This document shows positions 50,362 through 59,746 of a stretch of DNA of 64,000 bases, piece after piece. Each line of letters opens with the position of its first letter. The first letter of the stretch is position 1. The stretch is from Streptomyces rugosispiralis (GTDB taxonomy: Bacteria; Actinomycetota; Actinomycetes; Streptomycetales; Streptomycetaceae), in contig NZ_JANIAA010000042.1 in the NCBI RefSeq assembly GCF_024505145.1, forward strand, positions 25,037-89,036, read 5' to 3'. Below the pieces are notes generated by a model. It saw only the letters and a program-made list of their open reading frames with translations. It was not told the DNA's origin and did not search any database. The translations under genes and the position numbers were made by a program.

Positions 50362-52449
50362 ATGCGGTGGTTGGTGGGGTGGAGCAGTACCGCATCCGGC
50401 CCGGTCTCCCCGGAGGGCCGTGCGATCCAGCCGGTCGGCGCCCAACTCCTGTGGTCCGACCCCGATCCCCTGTGGGCGGTCGGCGACTGGCGGCCCGATG
50501 AGGTACGCGTCGTCCAGACCGACCCCTTCACCCGCCTCGCCGTCTTCGGCTGCTGCGGCGCCTCCGACGAGGAACTGCGGGTGGGCCTGTTCGCCGCCCG
50601 CGGCGGCGCCCTGCGCCACCTGACCGCCTGGTCCGGCAGCTATACGGCCGTCGCCCAGGTCGGCCGCAGGGTCACCATCGTCGGCGACCTCGCGGGCGCC
50701 CGGCCCGTCTTCCACACCGACTGGGCCGGCGGCACCGCCTACGCCACCGCCGCGCTCCCGCTCGCCGACCTCATCGAGGCGCAGCTCGACGTCGGCCACC
50801 TCGGCGCGCTGCTCGCCTGCCCCGACTCCCCGGAGGCCATGGGCGACGGCACGCCCTATATGGGCGTCAGGCGCGTCCCTCCGGGCCATGCGCTGATCCT
50901 GCGCGACGGCGCCCGCGACATCACCGGCTACGAGCCCACCGCGTCCCTCGCCGTCGCCGCGCCCCCGCTCGAGCAGGACAAGGCCGTGGACGCGGTCCGG
51001 GACGCCCTCGTGGAGGCCGTACGGGCCCGGCTCACCGCCCCGCGCCACGCCCCCGAGACCGATGACCTCGACCCCGGCCCGGTGCCCGGCATGGGGCCCG
51101 CCGAGCGGCGGGCCGCCCGCGGCGCCCCGGCCCCCGGCATTGGCGCCGATCTGTCCGGAGGCAGCGCCTCCGCCACGCTCGCCCTGCTCGCCGCCGGTCT
51201 CCCCGGGATGCCCGGCACCCTCTTCGGGCACGGCACGGAGGCGGGCGAGCGGCTCCTGGCCGTCACCTTCAACGACCTCGCCACGTCGGGCGGCGCCCGC
51301 ACCCGCGAGGCCGAACTCGAACGGGCCGGAGCCATCGCCGCCAATCCGCGGCTGCACCATGTGGTCGTTGCCGCGGGCGAGGACGCCCTGCCGTACGCGG
51401 GCCTCGACACCGGCGCCCTTACCGACGAGCCCGGCCCCTCCCTCGTCATCGCCGAACACCACCGGCGCCGGCTGGCCGCGGGCAGCGCCGACCACTTCAT
51501 CGGGCACGGCGCCCGCCAGGTGCTCGACGCCCACCCAGCACGCCTCGCGGACCTGCTGCTCGACCGCCGCAGACGCCATCTGCTGCGCCCCGCGACGGCG
51601 CTCGCCAAGGCCGACGGCCCCTCCGCGCAGTCCTTCTTCGTGCCCTTCACGGTCTACCGGGCCGCGCGACGGCTGGCCCGCACCTCCTACCGCGACGGTG
51701 TCCAGGAGGCCGCCGCGCGACTCATGGAGCGCCACTTCGCCGACGAGCAGGCGCTTCACGGCCCCGGCGCCGTATCCGCCTCCCTCGCCGCCCTGACGTG
51801 GTGCCGCCCCGGGCCCGCCGCCCGCTGGCTCACCGGCGAGACGCTCGCCGAGGTGTCCGTCCGGCTGGAGGAGGCGGCCGTGCGCCCCGTGCTGCTGCGC
51901 CGCCCCGGGGAGCGCCGCGCCGACGCCGCCCTCGCCCGCTACGCGGCGGACCACCGCGTCTTCGAGCAGGCCGCCGAGATCCGCAGCCAGCGCCTGCACG
52001 CGCCCTTTCTCGACAACCAGGTCGTACGGGCCTGCCGAGCGCTCCCCGAAGCGCTCCGGGTGCAACCGGGGGCACGCGCCGCGGTGCTGCGGTCGGTCCT
52101 CGCCGGAGCGGGCATCCGGGAGCTTCCCCCCGGCTGGGGAGCGACCTCCCACGCCGCCCACACAGCCGCCGTACGGACCGGCATGCGCACCTGGACGGGC
52201 GAGCTGATGACCCTCTTCGACGCGCCGCTGCTGGCCGACGCGGGCCTGATCGAGGCCCGTGTCGTCCGTAAGGCGCTGCGCGCCGCCGCACAGGGGGAGC
52301 GGCTGCCCCTGGACGGCCTGGCCGAGCTCGTCTCCACCGAAGTCTGGCTGCGGCGCCTGCTGGCCCGCCGCGGCACCTGCTGGACTGGCACCGCGGCGCC
52401 ACGGCAGCGGGCCGTGGCGGGCGGAGTGGTGCCGCGGCCGAGCCTGTGA
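50362..52449 (+). CDS. Asparagine-synthase-like protein without glutaminase, degenerate PP-loop
   Basis: 695 residues. The N-terminal part (to about 200) has the fold pattern of class II glutamine amidotransferases (WSGSYTAVAQVGRRVTIVGDLAGARPVF, GVRRVPPGHALILR) but has no Cys after the initiator Met, so no ammonia can be made from glutamine. The synthetase half has GIGADLSGGSASATLALLAAG (SGGSAS at 265-270); the usual motif is SGGxDS, so the Asp is replaced by Ala. It ends with HAPFLDNQVVRACRALPE, typical of the family. Lasso-peptide cyclases have the same architecture. GGAGGCGGCG before ATG 50362 decides the start over GTG 50350. Role unknown. Confidence 0.88.
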   Translation: MRWLVGWSSTASGPVSPEGRAIQPVGAQLLWSDPDPLWAVGDWRPDEVRVVQTDPFTRLAVFGCCGASDEELRVGLFAARGGALRHLTAWSGSYTAVAQVGRRVTIVGDLAGARPVFHTDWAGGTAYATAALPLADLIEAQLDVGHLGALLACPDSPEAMGDGTPYMGVRRVPPGHALILRDGARDITGYEPTASLAVAAPPLEQDKAVDAVRDALVEAVRARLTAPRHAPETDDLDPGPVPGMGPAERRAARGAPAPGIGADLSGGSASATLALLAAGLPGMPGTLFGHGTEAGERLLAVTFNDLATSGGARTREAELERAGAIAANPRLHHVVVAAGEDALPYAGLDTGALTDEPGPSLVIAEHHRRRLAAGSADHFIGHGARQVLDAHPARLADLLLDRRRRHLLRPATALAKADGPSAQSFFVPFTVYRAARRLARTSYRDGVQEAAARLMERHFADEQALHGPGAVSASLAALTWCRPGPAARWLTGETLAEVSVRLEEAAVRPVLLRRPGERRADAALARYAADHRVFEQAAEIRSQRLHAPFLDNQVVRACRALPEALRVQPGARAAVLRSVLAGAGIRELPPGWGATSHAAHTAAVRTGMRTWTGELMTLFDAPLLADAGLIEARVVRKALRAAAQGERLPLDGLAELVSTEVWLRRLLARRGTCWTGTAAPRQRAVAGGVVPRPSL

Positions 52450-52834
52450 CGGTTTCCGCACCGAGGCGGCACGAGGCCGCCTTGTGACATCGCGCCCCCG
52501 GGGAGTCCTGCGGGACATGGGCGCTGACGCCCAGGGGAGCGGGGGCGCTTGCCCCTTCGCGCTCGGGGAGCCGGGTGCTTGCCCCCTCGCGCTCGGGGAG
52601 CGGGCGTGCTTGCCGCGCGCCGGAACACGGCGTTCTTACGGGCAACGTTCCTACGGGCAACGTTCCTACGGCAACGTTTCTACCGGCAACGTTCCTACGG
52701 GCAACGAGGAGCCGGCGTTCCCACGGGGGACGAGAAGCCGCCGTCCTTACGGCGGACGAAAACGAATGGACCCCTCCGCCGCCACTCCGCACCATCTCCC
52801 CAGCGGCAATCCGCGACCTAGGAGAATGACCTCT
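52450..52834. other. Gap upstream of SARP gene
   Basis: Holds GCTTGCCCC...CGCTCGGGGAGC repeats (52545-52620) and the 15-base direct repeats listed separately. I see no gene and no clear -10/-35 pair. Confidence 0.5.
52631..52704 (+). repeat. 15-base direct repeats ahead of SARP gene
   Basis: Five copies of CGTTCCTACGGGCAA with small changes (one is 14 bases). They end 130 bases before the SARP start, in the right place for an array of regulator binding sites. Confidence 0.85.
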
Positions 52835-55800
52835 GTGCGGTATTTGATCCTCGGCACGACCGAAGCGCGCGACGACCACGGCGACCCGCTCCCCCTCGGC
52901 GGCCCCCGGATCCGCGCGCTGCTCGCCGCGCTCGCCGTAAGGGCCGCACGCACCGCCCCGGCCCCCGTCGGCGTCCTGATCGACGAGGTGTGGGCCGACG
53001 ACCCTCCGCATGACGCGCCGGCTGCGCTCCAGGCGCTGGTCGGCCGGTTGCGCCGGGTCATCGGCAGGGATGCCGTCGTCTCCTCGCCCGGTGGCTACCG
53101 CCTCGCGACCGCCGCGCCCCATGACGAGGTCGACCTGCTGCGTTTCGAGCGGCTGACGAACGAGGGCATACGCGCCCTGGACGCCGACGACCCCGAGACG
53201 GCCGCCGCCACCCTCCGTAAGGCGCTCGCCCTGTGGCGCGGCCCGGCCCTCGCCGATCTGCCGGACCGGGACGCGGCCGCCGCCCGCCCCGAGGCGCTCC
53301 GGCTGACCGCGCTGCACCGCCGCATCGACGCCGACCTCGCGCTCGACCGCCCTACGGACGTCATACCGGAGTTGCGCGAGCTCGTCGCGGACCATCCGCT
53401 CGACGAAACGTTCCACGCCCAGCTGATCCGCGGGCTGCGGGCGGCCGGTCACTCCGCCGACGCCCTCGCCGCGTACGAGGACGTCCGCAGGATCCTCGCC
53501 GACCGCCTCGGCACCGACCCGGGAGTGGAGCTCAAGGAGCTCCACAGACGGCTGCTGACGACGGACGCCGAGCCGGTCCTCCAGGAGCCGCGCGGCGGGG
53601 GGCCCACCGCGCAGGCCGCTCTGCCGCGGGCCGACGGCCATGAGGGGAGCGGGGGCGGGGGCGGGGGCGGAACCCGGGCGGACGACGGCACGGCGCTCGA
53701 CGGCCGCAGGACGGCCAGGGGCGCGTTCGACGGCGGGGAGACGGGCTCGCGCCCCACGGGCCCGCGCCCCGCAAGTTTGCGCACCGCAGGCCCACCCGGC
53801 GCAGGCCCGCCCACCGTGGACCCGCGCACCGCAGGCCCGCGCACCGCCGTGCCGCCGCTGCCGCACGGCAATCTCAGGGCACGCCTCACCAGCTTCGTCG
53901 GCCGCCAGAAAGAGATCGGCGACATCCTCTGCGACCTGGAGGGCGCCCGGCTGGTCACCCTCACCGGCCCTGGCGGCTCCGGTAAGACCCGGCTCTCCGA
54001 GGAGGCCGCCGCGACCGTGACGGAGGGCTACCCGGATGGCGTCTGGATCGCCGAACTCGCCCCGCTCGACCAGCCCTCCGCCGTCCCCGGAGCCGTCCTG
54101 AGCGCCGTCGGCCGCCGCGAGACCATGCTGCTCGCCTCGGGGCTCGAGAGCCGCACCACGGGCCCGGACGGCGGGGATCCGACGAGTCGCCTCGTCGAGT
54201 ACTGCGCCGACCGCCGGCTGCTGCTCCTGCTCGACAACTGCGAGCACGTCATCGACACCGCGGCCCGGCTCACCGAAACCCTGCTCGCGCACTGCCCGGG
54301 GGTGACCGTGCTCGCCACCAGCCGGGAGCCGCTGGGGGTGCCCGGTGAGACCGTAAGGCCGGTGGAGCCGCTGCCGCCCGCCCCCGCCCACCAGCTGTTC
54401 GCCGAGCGCGCCGCCACCGTACGGCCCGGCTTCGACCCGGCGGCGGACCCGGACACGTCGGCCGCGGTCGCGGAGATCTGCCGCCGCCTGGACGGTCTGC
54501 CGCTGGCGATCGAGCTGGCCGCGGCGCGGCTGCGGCTGCTGACCCCGCGCCAGATCGCGGACCGGCTGGACGATCGCTTCCGCCTGCTGACCAGCGGCAG
54601 CAGAACCGCGCTCCCCCGCCAGCAGACCCTGCGGGCCGTCGTCGAGTGGTCCTGGGACCTCCTGGACGAGCGCGAGCGCACCGTGCTGCGCCGTGCGTCG
54701 GTCTTCGCGGGCGGGTGGACCCTGTCCGCGGCCGAGGCGGTGTGCGCGGACGCCCCGCCCGGCGCGAGCGCCCTGACGGACGGCGCGGACAGCACGGAAT
54801 GTGTGGAAGGCACGGACAGCACGGACAGCACGGACGGCACGGACCCCGATGGCGTCATCAAGGACGGCGTCGGTATTCATGACGTCCTTACGGTCGGCAT
54901 TCATGACGTCCCTACGGACGCGATGGCGAGCACGCCGACACCGGGCGACACGGTTGCGTACGCCGAGACGCGCGCCCCCACGCGCTCTCATGCGCGCCCC
55001 CACGCCAGGATCGCGCCCGCCGAGGTGCTGGAACTGCTCGGGGCGCTGGTCGACAAGTCGCTGCTGATCGTCGACTATCCGTCGTACGGTTCGGCGGCGG
55101 AGCCCTCCGGCCCGGTGGGCGGCGAGCCCCGCTATCGGATGCTGGAGACCATCAACGAGTACGTCGGCGAGCGCGCGACCGAGGACGCCGCGGCCCGTGC
55201 CGACCACAAGGCCGCCGCGGCCCGTCACACCGCCCACTTCCGGGACTTCATCCACACCGCCGAGCCCCGTCTGCGCTCCGCCGGACAACTGCCCTGGCTG
55301 CGCCTCGTCGAGACCGACCTCGACAACATCCGTGCGGCGCTGCACCGCTCCCTGACCGCCGCGGACGAGGACACCGTCTTCGCGCTCATCCGCGACCTGG
55401 CATGGTTCTGGTGGCTGCGCAACTACCGGGACGAGGGCGCCGCCTGGGTCGGCCGTGCCCTGGCCCTGGAGCGCCGCACCCATGGCACGGACGGCGAGGT
55501 GGGCCGGGCACCGGGCGGCAGCCATGCCCTCGACCAGTTCCCGCTCGTCCCGGCCCGGGTTCCGGACGGCGAGTACGGCGTCGACGAGGAGGTCACCCGG
55601 TACTGGCAGTTCATGGACCTGCGGCTGCTGCTCTTCTTCCTGCTCGTCGAGCAGGGCACCGGCCCGGATCTGAACGACCCTGAGATCCGGGACGCGGCGG
55701 TACGCATGCGCGACGCCTACGCGAGCCATTCAGGGCCCCGCAGCGCGTGCTTCCCGGGACTGCTGTGGCCCTTCACGGCCTTCGTCATCGAGGGCTTCAG

Positions 55801-56947
55801 CGGCGAGATGCTGCCGCTCATGGACCGGGTCGTGGCCGACTGCCGGGCCCACGGCGACGACTGGGCGCTCGGCGTCTCGCTGATGTACCGCACCCACCTC
55901 GCCATCGACATGCCGGGCGGCGTCGAGGGCGCCGACGACGACCTGGATGAGCTGCGCGATCTCGCCGCCCGCGTCGGCGACCGCTGGATGCTCGCCCAGG
56001 TGGAGGGCGCGTGCGCCGAGATCGCCACCCATCGCGGCCGGTTCGCGGAGGCGAGGGCCGCCTATGAGAAGGCAGCGCGGCTGGCGCAGGAGCTCGGCGC
56101 CCACACCGAGGTGCCGTTCCTCTACACCCGCCTCGCCGACCTCGCCGTCCACGAGAGGGACGTGGCGGGCGCGCTGAGGCTGGTGGAGCGCTCCGAGGAG
56201 GAGGCGGACCGCTGCGGCACCCAGGACGTGCAGGCCTTCAACCTCATCGTGTGCAGTGAGGCCGAGCTGATACGCGGTGATCTGGCGCGGGCCAGGACGC
56301 ATTGCGACGCCGCGCGACAGCGTGCGCTGCGCGGCACCTCGCCACCGCAGTTCTGGGTCGTGGCCAACGGACTGGACGCCCGGATCACCGGCCTGGAGGG
56401 CGATCTGGCCGGCGGCCTGCGCAAGCTGCGGAGCACGCTGCGCGAGGGCCTCACGGTGAACTCCATGGAGCTGCTGCTGGCTCATCAGGCGGAGTCGGCT
56501 GCCGAGCTTCTGGCGGGATGCGGACAGGAGCGGCTCGCGGCGCGGCTGCTGGGCGCCGCCGACGGCTGGCGCGGTGGGCTGCCGCGCTCACCGCTGGTGG
56601 CCGGGGACGTCGGCGCGACCGCGGCGTGCGCGAGCGAGGCGCTGGGCCAGGACGCGGTGGAGAAGCTGCGTACCGAGAGCACGGCCCTGACCCCCGAGGA
56701 GGCCCTCTGCCTGCTCGACGAGGCGCTGTGCTCTCTCGGCGCCGCCGATGCCGATGCCGACGCCGCCGACGCCGCCGATCCCGGCGCCGCCGATGCCACG
56801 GATGCCGACCCCACTGATGGCGATGCCGCTGCCGCTGTCCCTGACACCACCGATCAGGCCGACCCGGCCGCGACCGCCGACGCGGCCAAAGCCGCTGACC
56901 AGGCCATAACCGCCGACCGGGGCGCCGCACCGCCGCCCGCCCGCTGA
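52835..56947 (+). CDS. Large SARP/AfsR-like regulator (BTAD, NB-ARC, TPR)
   Basis: 1370 residues. The N-terminal OmpR-type DNA-binding region (about 1-95; VRYLILGTTEARDDHGDPLPLGGPRIRALLAALAV, VLIDEVWADDPP, LVGRLRRVIG) is followed by a BTAD helical domain (about 100-245, EVDLLRFERL ... ELRELVADHPLDETFHAQLIRGLRAAG). Next comes an ATPase (GPGGSGKTR near 385, LLLLDNCEHV, ATSREPLGVPGE), then TPR-like helices. The end is an Asp/Ala repeat. Start: GGAG at 52821 is ten bases before GTG 52835 but only one before ATG 52826, so GTG is preferred. SARPs activate antibiotic or developmental genes; the target is unknown. Neighbour of atrA. Confidence 0.88.
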   Translation: MRYLILGTTEARDDHGDPLPLGGPRIRALLAALAVRAARTAPAPVGVLIDEVWADDPPHDAPAALQALVGRLRRVIGRDAVVSSPGGYRLATAAPHDEVDLLRFERLTNEGIRALDADDPETAAATLRKALALWRGPALADLPDRDAAAARPEALRLTALHRRIDADLALDRPTDVIPELRELVADHPLDETFHAQLIRGLRAAGHSADALAAYEDVRRILADRLGTDPGVELKELHRRLLTTDAEPVLQEPRGGGPTAQAALPRADGHEGSGGGGGGGTRADDGTALDGRRTARGAFDGGETGSRPTGPRPASLRTAGPPGAGPPTVDPRTAGPRTAVPPLPHGNLRARLTSFVGRQKEIGDILCDLEGARLVTLTGPGGSGKTRLSEEAAATVTEGYPDGVWIAELAPLDQPSAVPGAVLSAVGRRETMLLASGLESRTTGPDGGDPTSRLVEYCADRRLLLLLDNCEHVIDTAARLTETLLAHCPGVTVLATSREPLGVPGETVRPVEPLPPAPAHQLFAERAATVRPGFDPAADPDTSAAVAEICRRLDGLPLAIELAAARLRLLTPRQIADRLDDRFRLLTSGSRTALPRQQTLRAVVEWSWDLLDERERTVLRRASVFAGGWTLSAAEAVCADAPPGASALTDGADSTECVEGTDSTDSTDGTDPDGVIKDGVGIHDVLTVGIHDVPTDAMASTPTPGDTVAYAETRAPTRSHARPHARIAPAEVLELLGALVDKSLLIVDYPSYGSAAEPSGPVGGEPRYRMLETINEYVGERATEDAAARADHKAAAARHTAHFRDFIHTAEPRLRSAGQLPWLRLVETDLDNIRAALHRSLTAADEDTVFALIRDLAWFWWLRNYRDEGAAWVGRALALERRTHGTDGEVGRAPGGSHALDQFPLVPARVPDGEYGVDEEVTRYWQFMDLRLLLFFLLVEQGTGPDLNDPEIRDAAVRMRDAYASHSGPRSACFPGLLWPFTAFVIEGFSGEMLPLMDRVVADCRAHGDDWALGVSLMYRTHLAIDMPGGVEGADDDLDELRDLAARVGDRWMLAQVEGACAEIATHRGRFAEARAAYEKAARLAQELGAHTEVPFLYTRLADLAVHERDVAGALRLVERSEEEADRCGTQDVQAFNLIVCSEAELIRGDLARARTHCDAARQRALRGTSPPQFWVVANGLDARITGLEGDLAGGLRKLRSTLREGLTVNSMELLLAHQAESAAELLAGCGQERLAARLLGAADGWRGGLPRSPLVAGDVGATAACASEALGQDAVEKLRTESTALTPEEALCLLDEALCSLGAADADADAADAADPGAADATDADPTDGDAAAAVPDTTDQADPAATADAAKAADQAITADRGAAPPPAR

Positions 56948-57104
56948 CGCGGGCACGAGCACCAGGTGCAACACCCCGGCCGACCGTCACATGTCGTCAC
57001 TCGTGTCGTCACTCATACGGAGGAGGCGAGACGCGCCGCTCACCCCCGAAACCGACGCGCGAAGACGAGCACATGTCTCGCCCCCGGGTCCAGGGCCGAC
57101 GGCA

Positions 57105-57830
57105 TCACCTCACAGGGCGTGACCGCAGCCCGTCCAGCAGGATGTCCAGCAGCCGGGCCGAGGCCGCCGCCTGCTGTGCCGCGTCCGGCAGCGAGGGCGC
57201 CGCCGTGGCGATCACCAGCAGCACATCGGCGACCGTCACATCCGGGCGCAGCTCGCCCGCGGCCCGTGCCCGCTCCACCAGCTGCCCGACGACCTCCAGC
57301 AGCGCCGCGGCGCCCGCGTCGTCCGGCTCGTCCTCAACGACCATCGGCCGCTCGACCAGCCGGAGCTCCGGCTGGGCCGGTGCGGCTAACGCCGCCTGCC
57401 GCTGCTGCGGCAGCCGGATCTCGGTCTCCACGTCGACCCCGACCCGCAGCACCTGCGGCGGCAGCAGCCGGCCCGCGCCGGACGCCACCGAAGTACGCAG
57501 GAACCGGGCCAGCGCGGACCACGGCTCGTTCTCCTGACCCAGCGCCGCTCGCGCCTGATCGGTCAGCCTTGCCGTCTCCTCCTCGGCTATCCGGCGCACC
57601 AGCACGTCCTTGCTGGGGAACCGCCGATAGACGGTGCCCACCCCTACCCGCGCCCGGCGCGCCACGTCCTCCATCGGAGCCCCGTACCCCAGCTCACCGA
57701 AGACCTCGCGCGCCGCCCGCAGGACGTGCTCCAGATTGCGCTGCGCGTCCACGCGCAGCGGTGTGTTCCGTCCGCCGTTTCCGTCCGACGACGCGACGGC
57801 TGCGGACCATGACGAACCCTGAAGGTGCAT
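57105..57830 (-). CDS. atrA: TetR-family regulator AtrA
   Basis: 241 residues. TetR helix-turn-helix at about 35-80 (RNLEHVLRAAREVFGELGYGAPMEDVARRARVGVGTVYRRFPSKDVLVRRI), then a C-terminal ligand domain without close parallels. The identity rests on the DNA-binding region and on the neighbour: in S. coelicolor atrA sits beside an NADH dehydrogenase gene. There AtrA activates actII-ORF4 and is a global regulator of antibiotic and carbon genes. ATG 57830 follows GGGGGATC; the frame is open to 57917 without a better site. A palindrome over its predicted -10 suggests autoregulation. Confidence 0.8.
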   Translation of the reverse strand: MHLQGSSWSAAVASSDGNGGRNTPLRVDAQRNLEHVLRAAREVFGELGYGAPMEDVARRARVGVGTVYRRFPSKDVLVRRIAEEETARLTDQARAALGQENEPWSALARFLRTSVASGAGRLLPPQVLRVGVDVETEIRLPQQRQAALAAPAQPELRLVERPMVVEDEPDDAGAAALLEVVGQLVERARAAGELRPDVTVADVLLVIATAAPSLPDAAQQAAASARLLDILLDGLRSRPVR

Positions 57831-57904
57831 AAGTGATCCCCCGGTAATGATGTCTCCCCCCGGAGACTCCCCGCCCAGACTGTCGAGGCAGTCACAACCC
57901 CGAC

Positions 57905-57934
57905 GAACTACGAACATAGTTGAGCGCAGGTCAA
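57905..57934 (-). promoter_or_regulatory. Promoter of atrA with overlapping palindrome
   Basis: On the minus strand TTGACC (complement of 57929-57934), an 18-base spacer and TAGTTC (complement of 57905-57910). The inverted repeat AACTA-N6-TAGTT (57906-57921) covers the -10 and is a candidate operator, probably for AtrA itself. Confidence 0.5.
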
Positions 57935-58115
57935 GAAAGAAGAGGGTAGCTCGGGACAGAACGCCCCCCGATCAGAGCAGCAGACCGCCTCTTTCCGGCT
58001 ATCCGCCCGCCTGCCCCCACCTACCCCGGGGCTGACCTGCGGACATTTCGTACGTGTAACCGATTCCGCGGCTCGGGGCGTACCGAGCCGTCCGGTCACA
58101 CAATTCGCCGGGCCT

Positions 58116-59507
58116 GTGGACAAACCGCGGTCGCACGTGCCTCATGGGAGGGTGAAGGAACCAGCGCGCATTCTCGTTGTCGGTGGTGGCTACGTCGGGA
58201 TGTACGCCGCGCTGCGCCTCCAGCGAAAGCTGAAGCGGGAGCTGAGGCACGGCGGCGTGCAGGTCATCGTGGTGGACCCCGAGCCGTATATGACCTATCA
58301 GCCGTTCCTGCCCGAGGCGGCGGCCGGATCGATCTCGCCCCGCCATGTGGTGGTGCCGCTGCGGCGGGTCCTGCCCGACTGCACGGTCGTCATCGGTGAG
58401 GCCACCGCGATCCACCACGGCAAACGCACCGCGACCGTGAGAACCCTCGCCACGGAGGAAGAGGGCACCGGCACGGTCGACATCCACTACGACGAGCTGG
58501 TGCTGGCCCCCGGATCCGTGTCCCGCGCCCTCCCGGTCCCCGGCCTCGCCGAGTTCGGCATCGGTTTCAAGACCGTCGAGGAGGCCATCGGCCTGCGCAA
58601 CCACGTCCTCGAACAGCTGGACATCGCCTCCTCGACCCGGGACCCGGACGTCCGCGACGCGGCGCTGACCTTCGTCTTCGTCGGCGGCGGATACGCGGGC
58701 GTCGAGGCGCTCGGCGAGCTGGAGGACATGGCCCGGTACGCCGTCCGCTACTACCACAACATCGCCCCCGAAGACCTGAAGTGGATCCTCGTCGAGGCCA
58801 CCGACCGGATCCTTCCGGAGGTCGGCGAGGAGATGGGCAAGTACGCCGTCCGGGAGCTGCGCGGCCGCAATATCGACGTGCGGCTGGAGACCCGCCTGGA
58901 CTCCTGCGCCGACCGGGTCGCCGCACTGAGTGACGGCTCGCGCTTCCCCACCCGCACGCTCGTGTGGACCGCGGGCGTCAAACCGCACCCGATCCTCGCC
59001 TCCACCGATCTGCCGCTGAACGAGCGCGGCCGGCTCAAATGCACCGCGGCGCTCCAGGTCGAGGGCGTGGAGCACGCCTGGTCGGCCGGGGACGCCGCGT
59101 CGGTGCCCGACCTGACGGCCGACCGGCCCGGAGCGGTTTGCGCCCCCAACGCACAGCACGCCGTGCGCCAGGCCAAGGTCCTCGCCGAGAACGTGGCCGC
59201 CGCGATCGCGGGTCAGCCGCTCACGGACTACGCGCACAAGTACGCGGGCTCCGTGGCCTCCCTGGGGCTCCACAGAGGCGTCGCTCACGTCTACGGGCGC
59301 AAGTTGAAGGGCTACCCGGCGTGGTTCATGCACCGCGTCTACCACCTCAGCCGGGTGCCGACGTTCAACCGTAAGGCACGCGTGCTGGCCGAATGGATTC
59401 TGTCGGGGCTGTTCAAACGCGAGATCGTCTCGCTGGGGTCGCTGGAGAACCCGCGCGCCGAGTTCAAACTCGCCGCGGACACCGGTCGCCATCCCGGGGC
59501 CAGTTGA
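58116..59507 (+). CDS. Type II NADH dehydrogenase (NDH-2)
   Basis: 463 residues. FAD motif ARILVVGGGYVGMYAALRL (about 17-35) and NAD motif LTFVFVGGGYAGVEALGEL (about 187-205), ATG-like ELVLAPGS and the second FAD contact WSAGDAASVPD (about 328) with APNAQHAVRQAKVLAENV. The C-terminal AWFMHRVYHLSRVPTFNRKARVLAEWILSGLF is the amphipathic membrane-binding helix of NDH-2. It passes electrons from NADH to menaquinone without proton pumping. The start is unclear: GTG 58116, 58137 and 58152 are all in frame, and none has a well-spaced ribosome site. Confidence 0.92.
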   Translation: MDKPRSHVPHGRVKEPARILVVGGGYVGMYAALRLQRKLKRELRHGGVQVIVVDPEPYMTYQPFLPEAAAGSISPRHVVVPLRRVLPDCTVVIGEATAIHHGKRTATVRTLATEEEGTGTVDIHYDELVLAPGSVSRALPVPGLAEFGIGFKTVEEAIGLRNHVLEQLDIASSTRDPDVRDAALTFVFVGGGYAGVEALGELEDMARYAVRYYHNIAPEDLKWILVEATDRILPEVGEEMGKYAVRELRGRNIDVRLETRLDSCADRVAALSDGSRFPTRTLVWTAGVKPHPILASTDLPLNERGRLKCTAALQVEGVEHAWSAGDAASVPDLTADRPGAVCAPNAQHAVRQAKVLAENVAAAIAGQPLTDYAHKYAGSVASLGLHRGVAHVYGRKLKGYPAWFMHRVYHLSRVPTFNRKARVLAEWILSGLFKREIVSLGSLENPRAEFKLAADTGRHPGAS

Positions 59508-59593
59508 GCCGATCGGGGCGGAGCCGGGAACTCCCCTCCCACGATCGGCGTCTCACGGATGTCAGTCCGGTCGGCCACACTGGTCGTGTGACC

Positions 59594-59746
59594 ATGGGTG
59601 GGCTCGTATCTGCAAAGAGTGACAATCGCGAGGATTCGGAAGTTTGCTGCATTCCCCTGGGGGCCGTCCCCCGTACCCGCACCCATCTCCCCGATCCCGC
59701 TCCGGCGCGCCGCTCAGCCACCACCCCACGAGGTAATCCGCAGTGA
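59594..59746 (+). CDS. Possible small coupled ORF before phosphatase
   Basis: 50 codons from ATG 59594 (GTG 59588 also in frame), ending TGA 59744-59746, which overlaps the GTG start of the next gene as GTGA. The peptide begins MGGLVSAKSDNREDSEVCC and ends in a Pro/Arg/Thr-rich tail. The four-base overlap is the only real evidence; codon use is poor and I know no relative. It may serve for translational coupling only. Confidence 0.3.
   Translation: MGGLVSAKSDNREDSEVCCIPLGAVPRTRTHLPDPAPARRSATTPRGNPQ

Noticed and set aside
49935..50501. A frame whose end could be a peptide precursor before the cyclase-like gene (MMAPNSWLPWMP...)
   Set aside because: It overlaps the asparagine-synthase-like gene by about 140 bases, has no ribosome site, and no leader/core pattern of a lasso peptide is present.
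51830..55729. A 1299-codon open frame on the minus strand
   Set aside because: Antisense to the asparagine-synthase-like and SARP genes, both with clear domain motifs.
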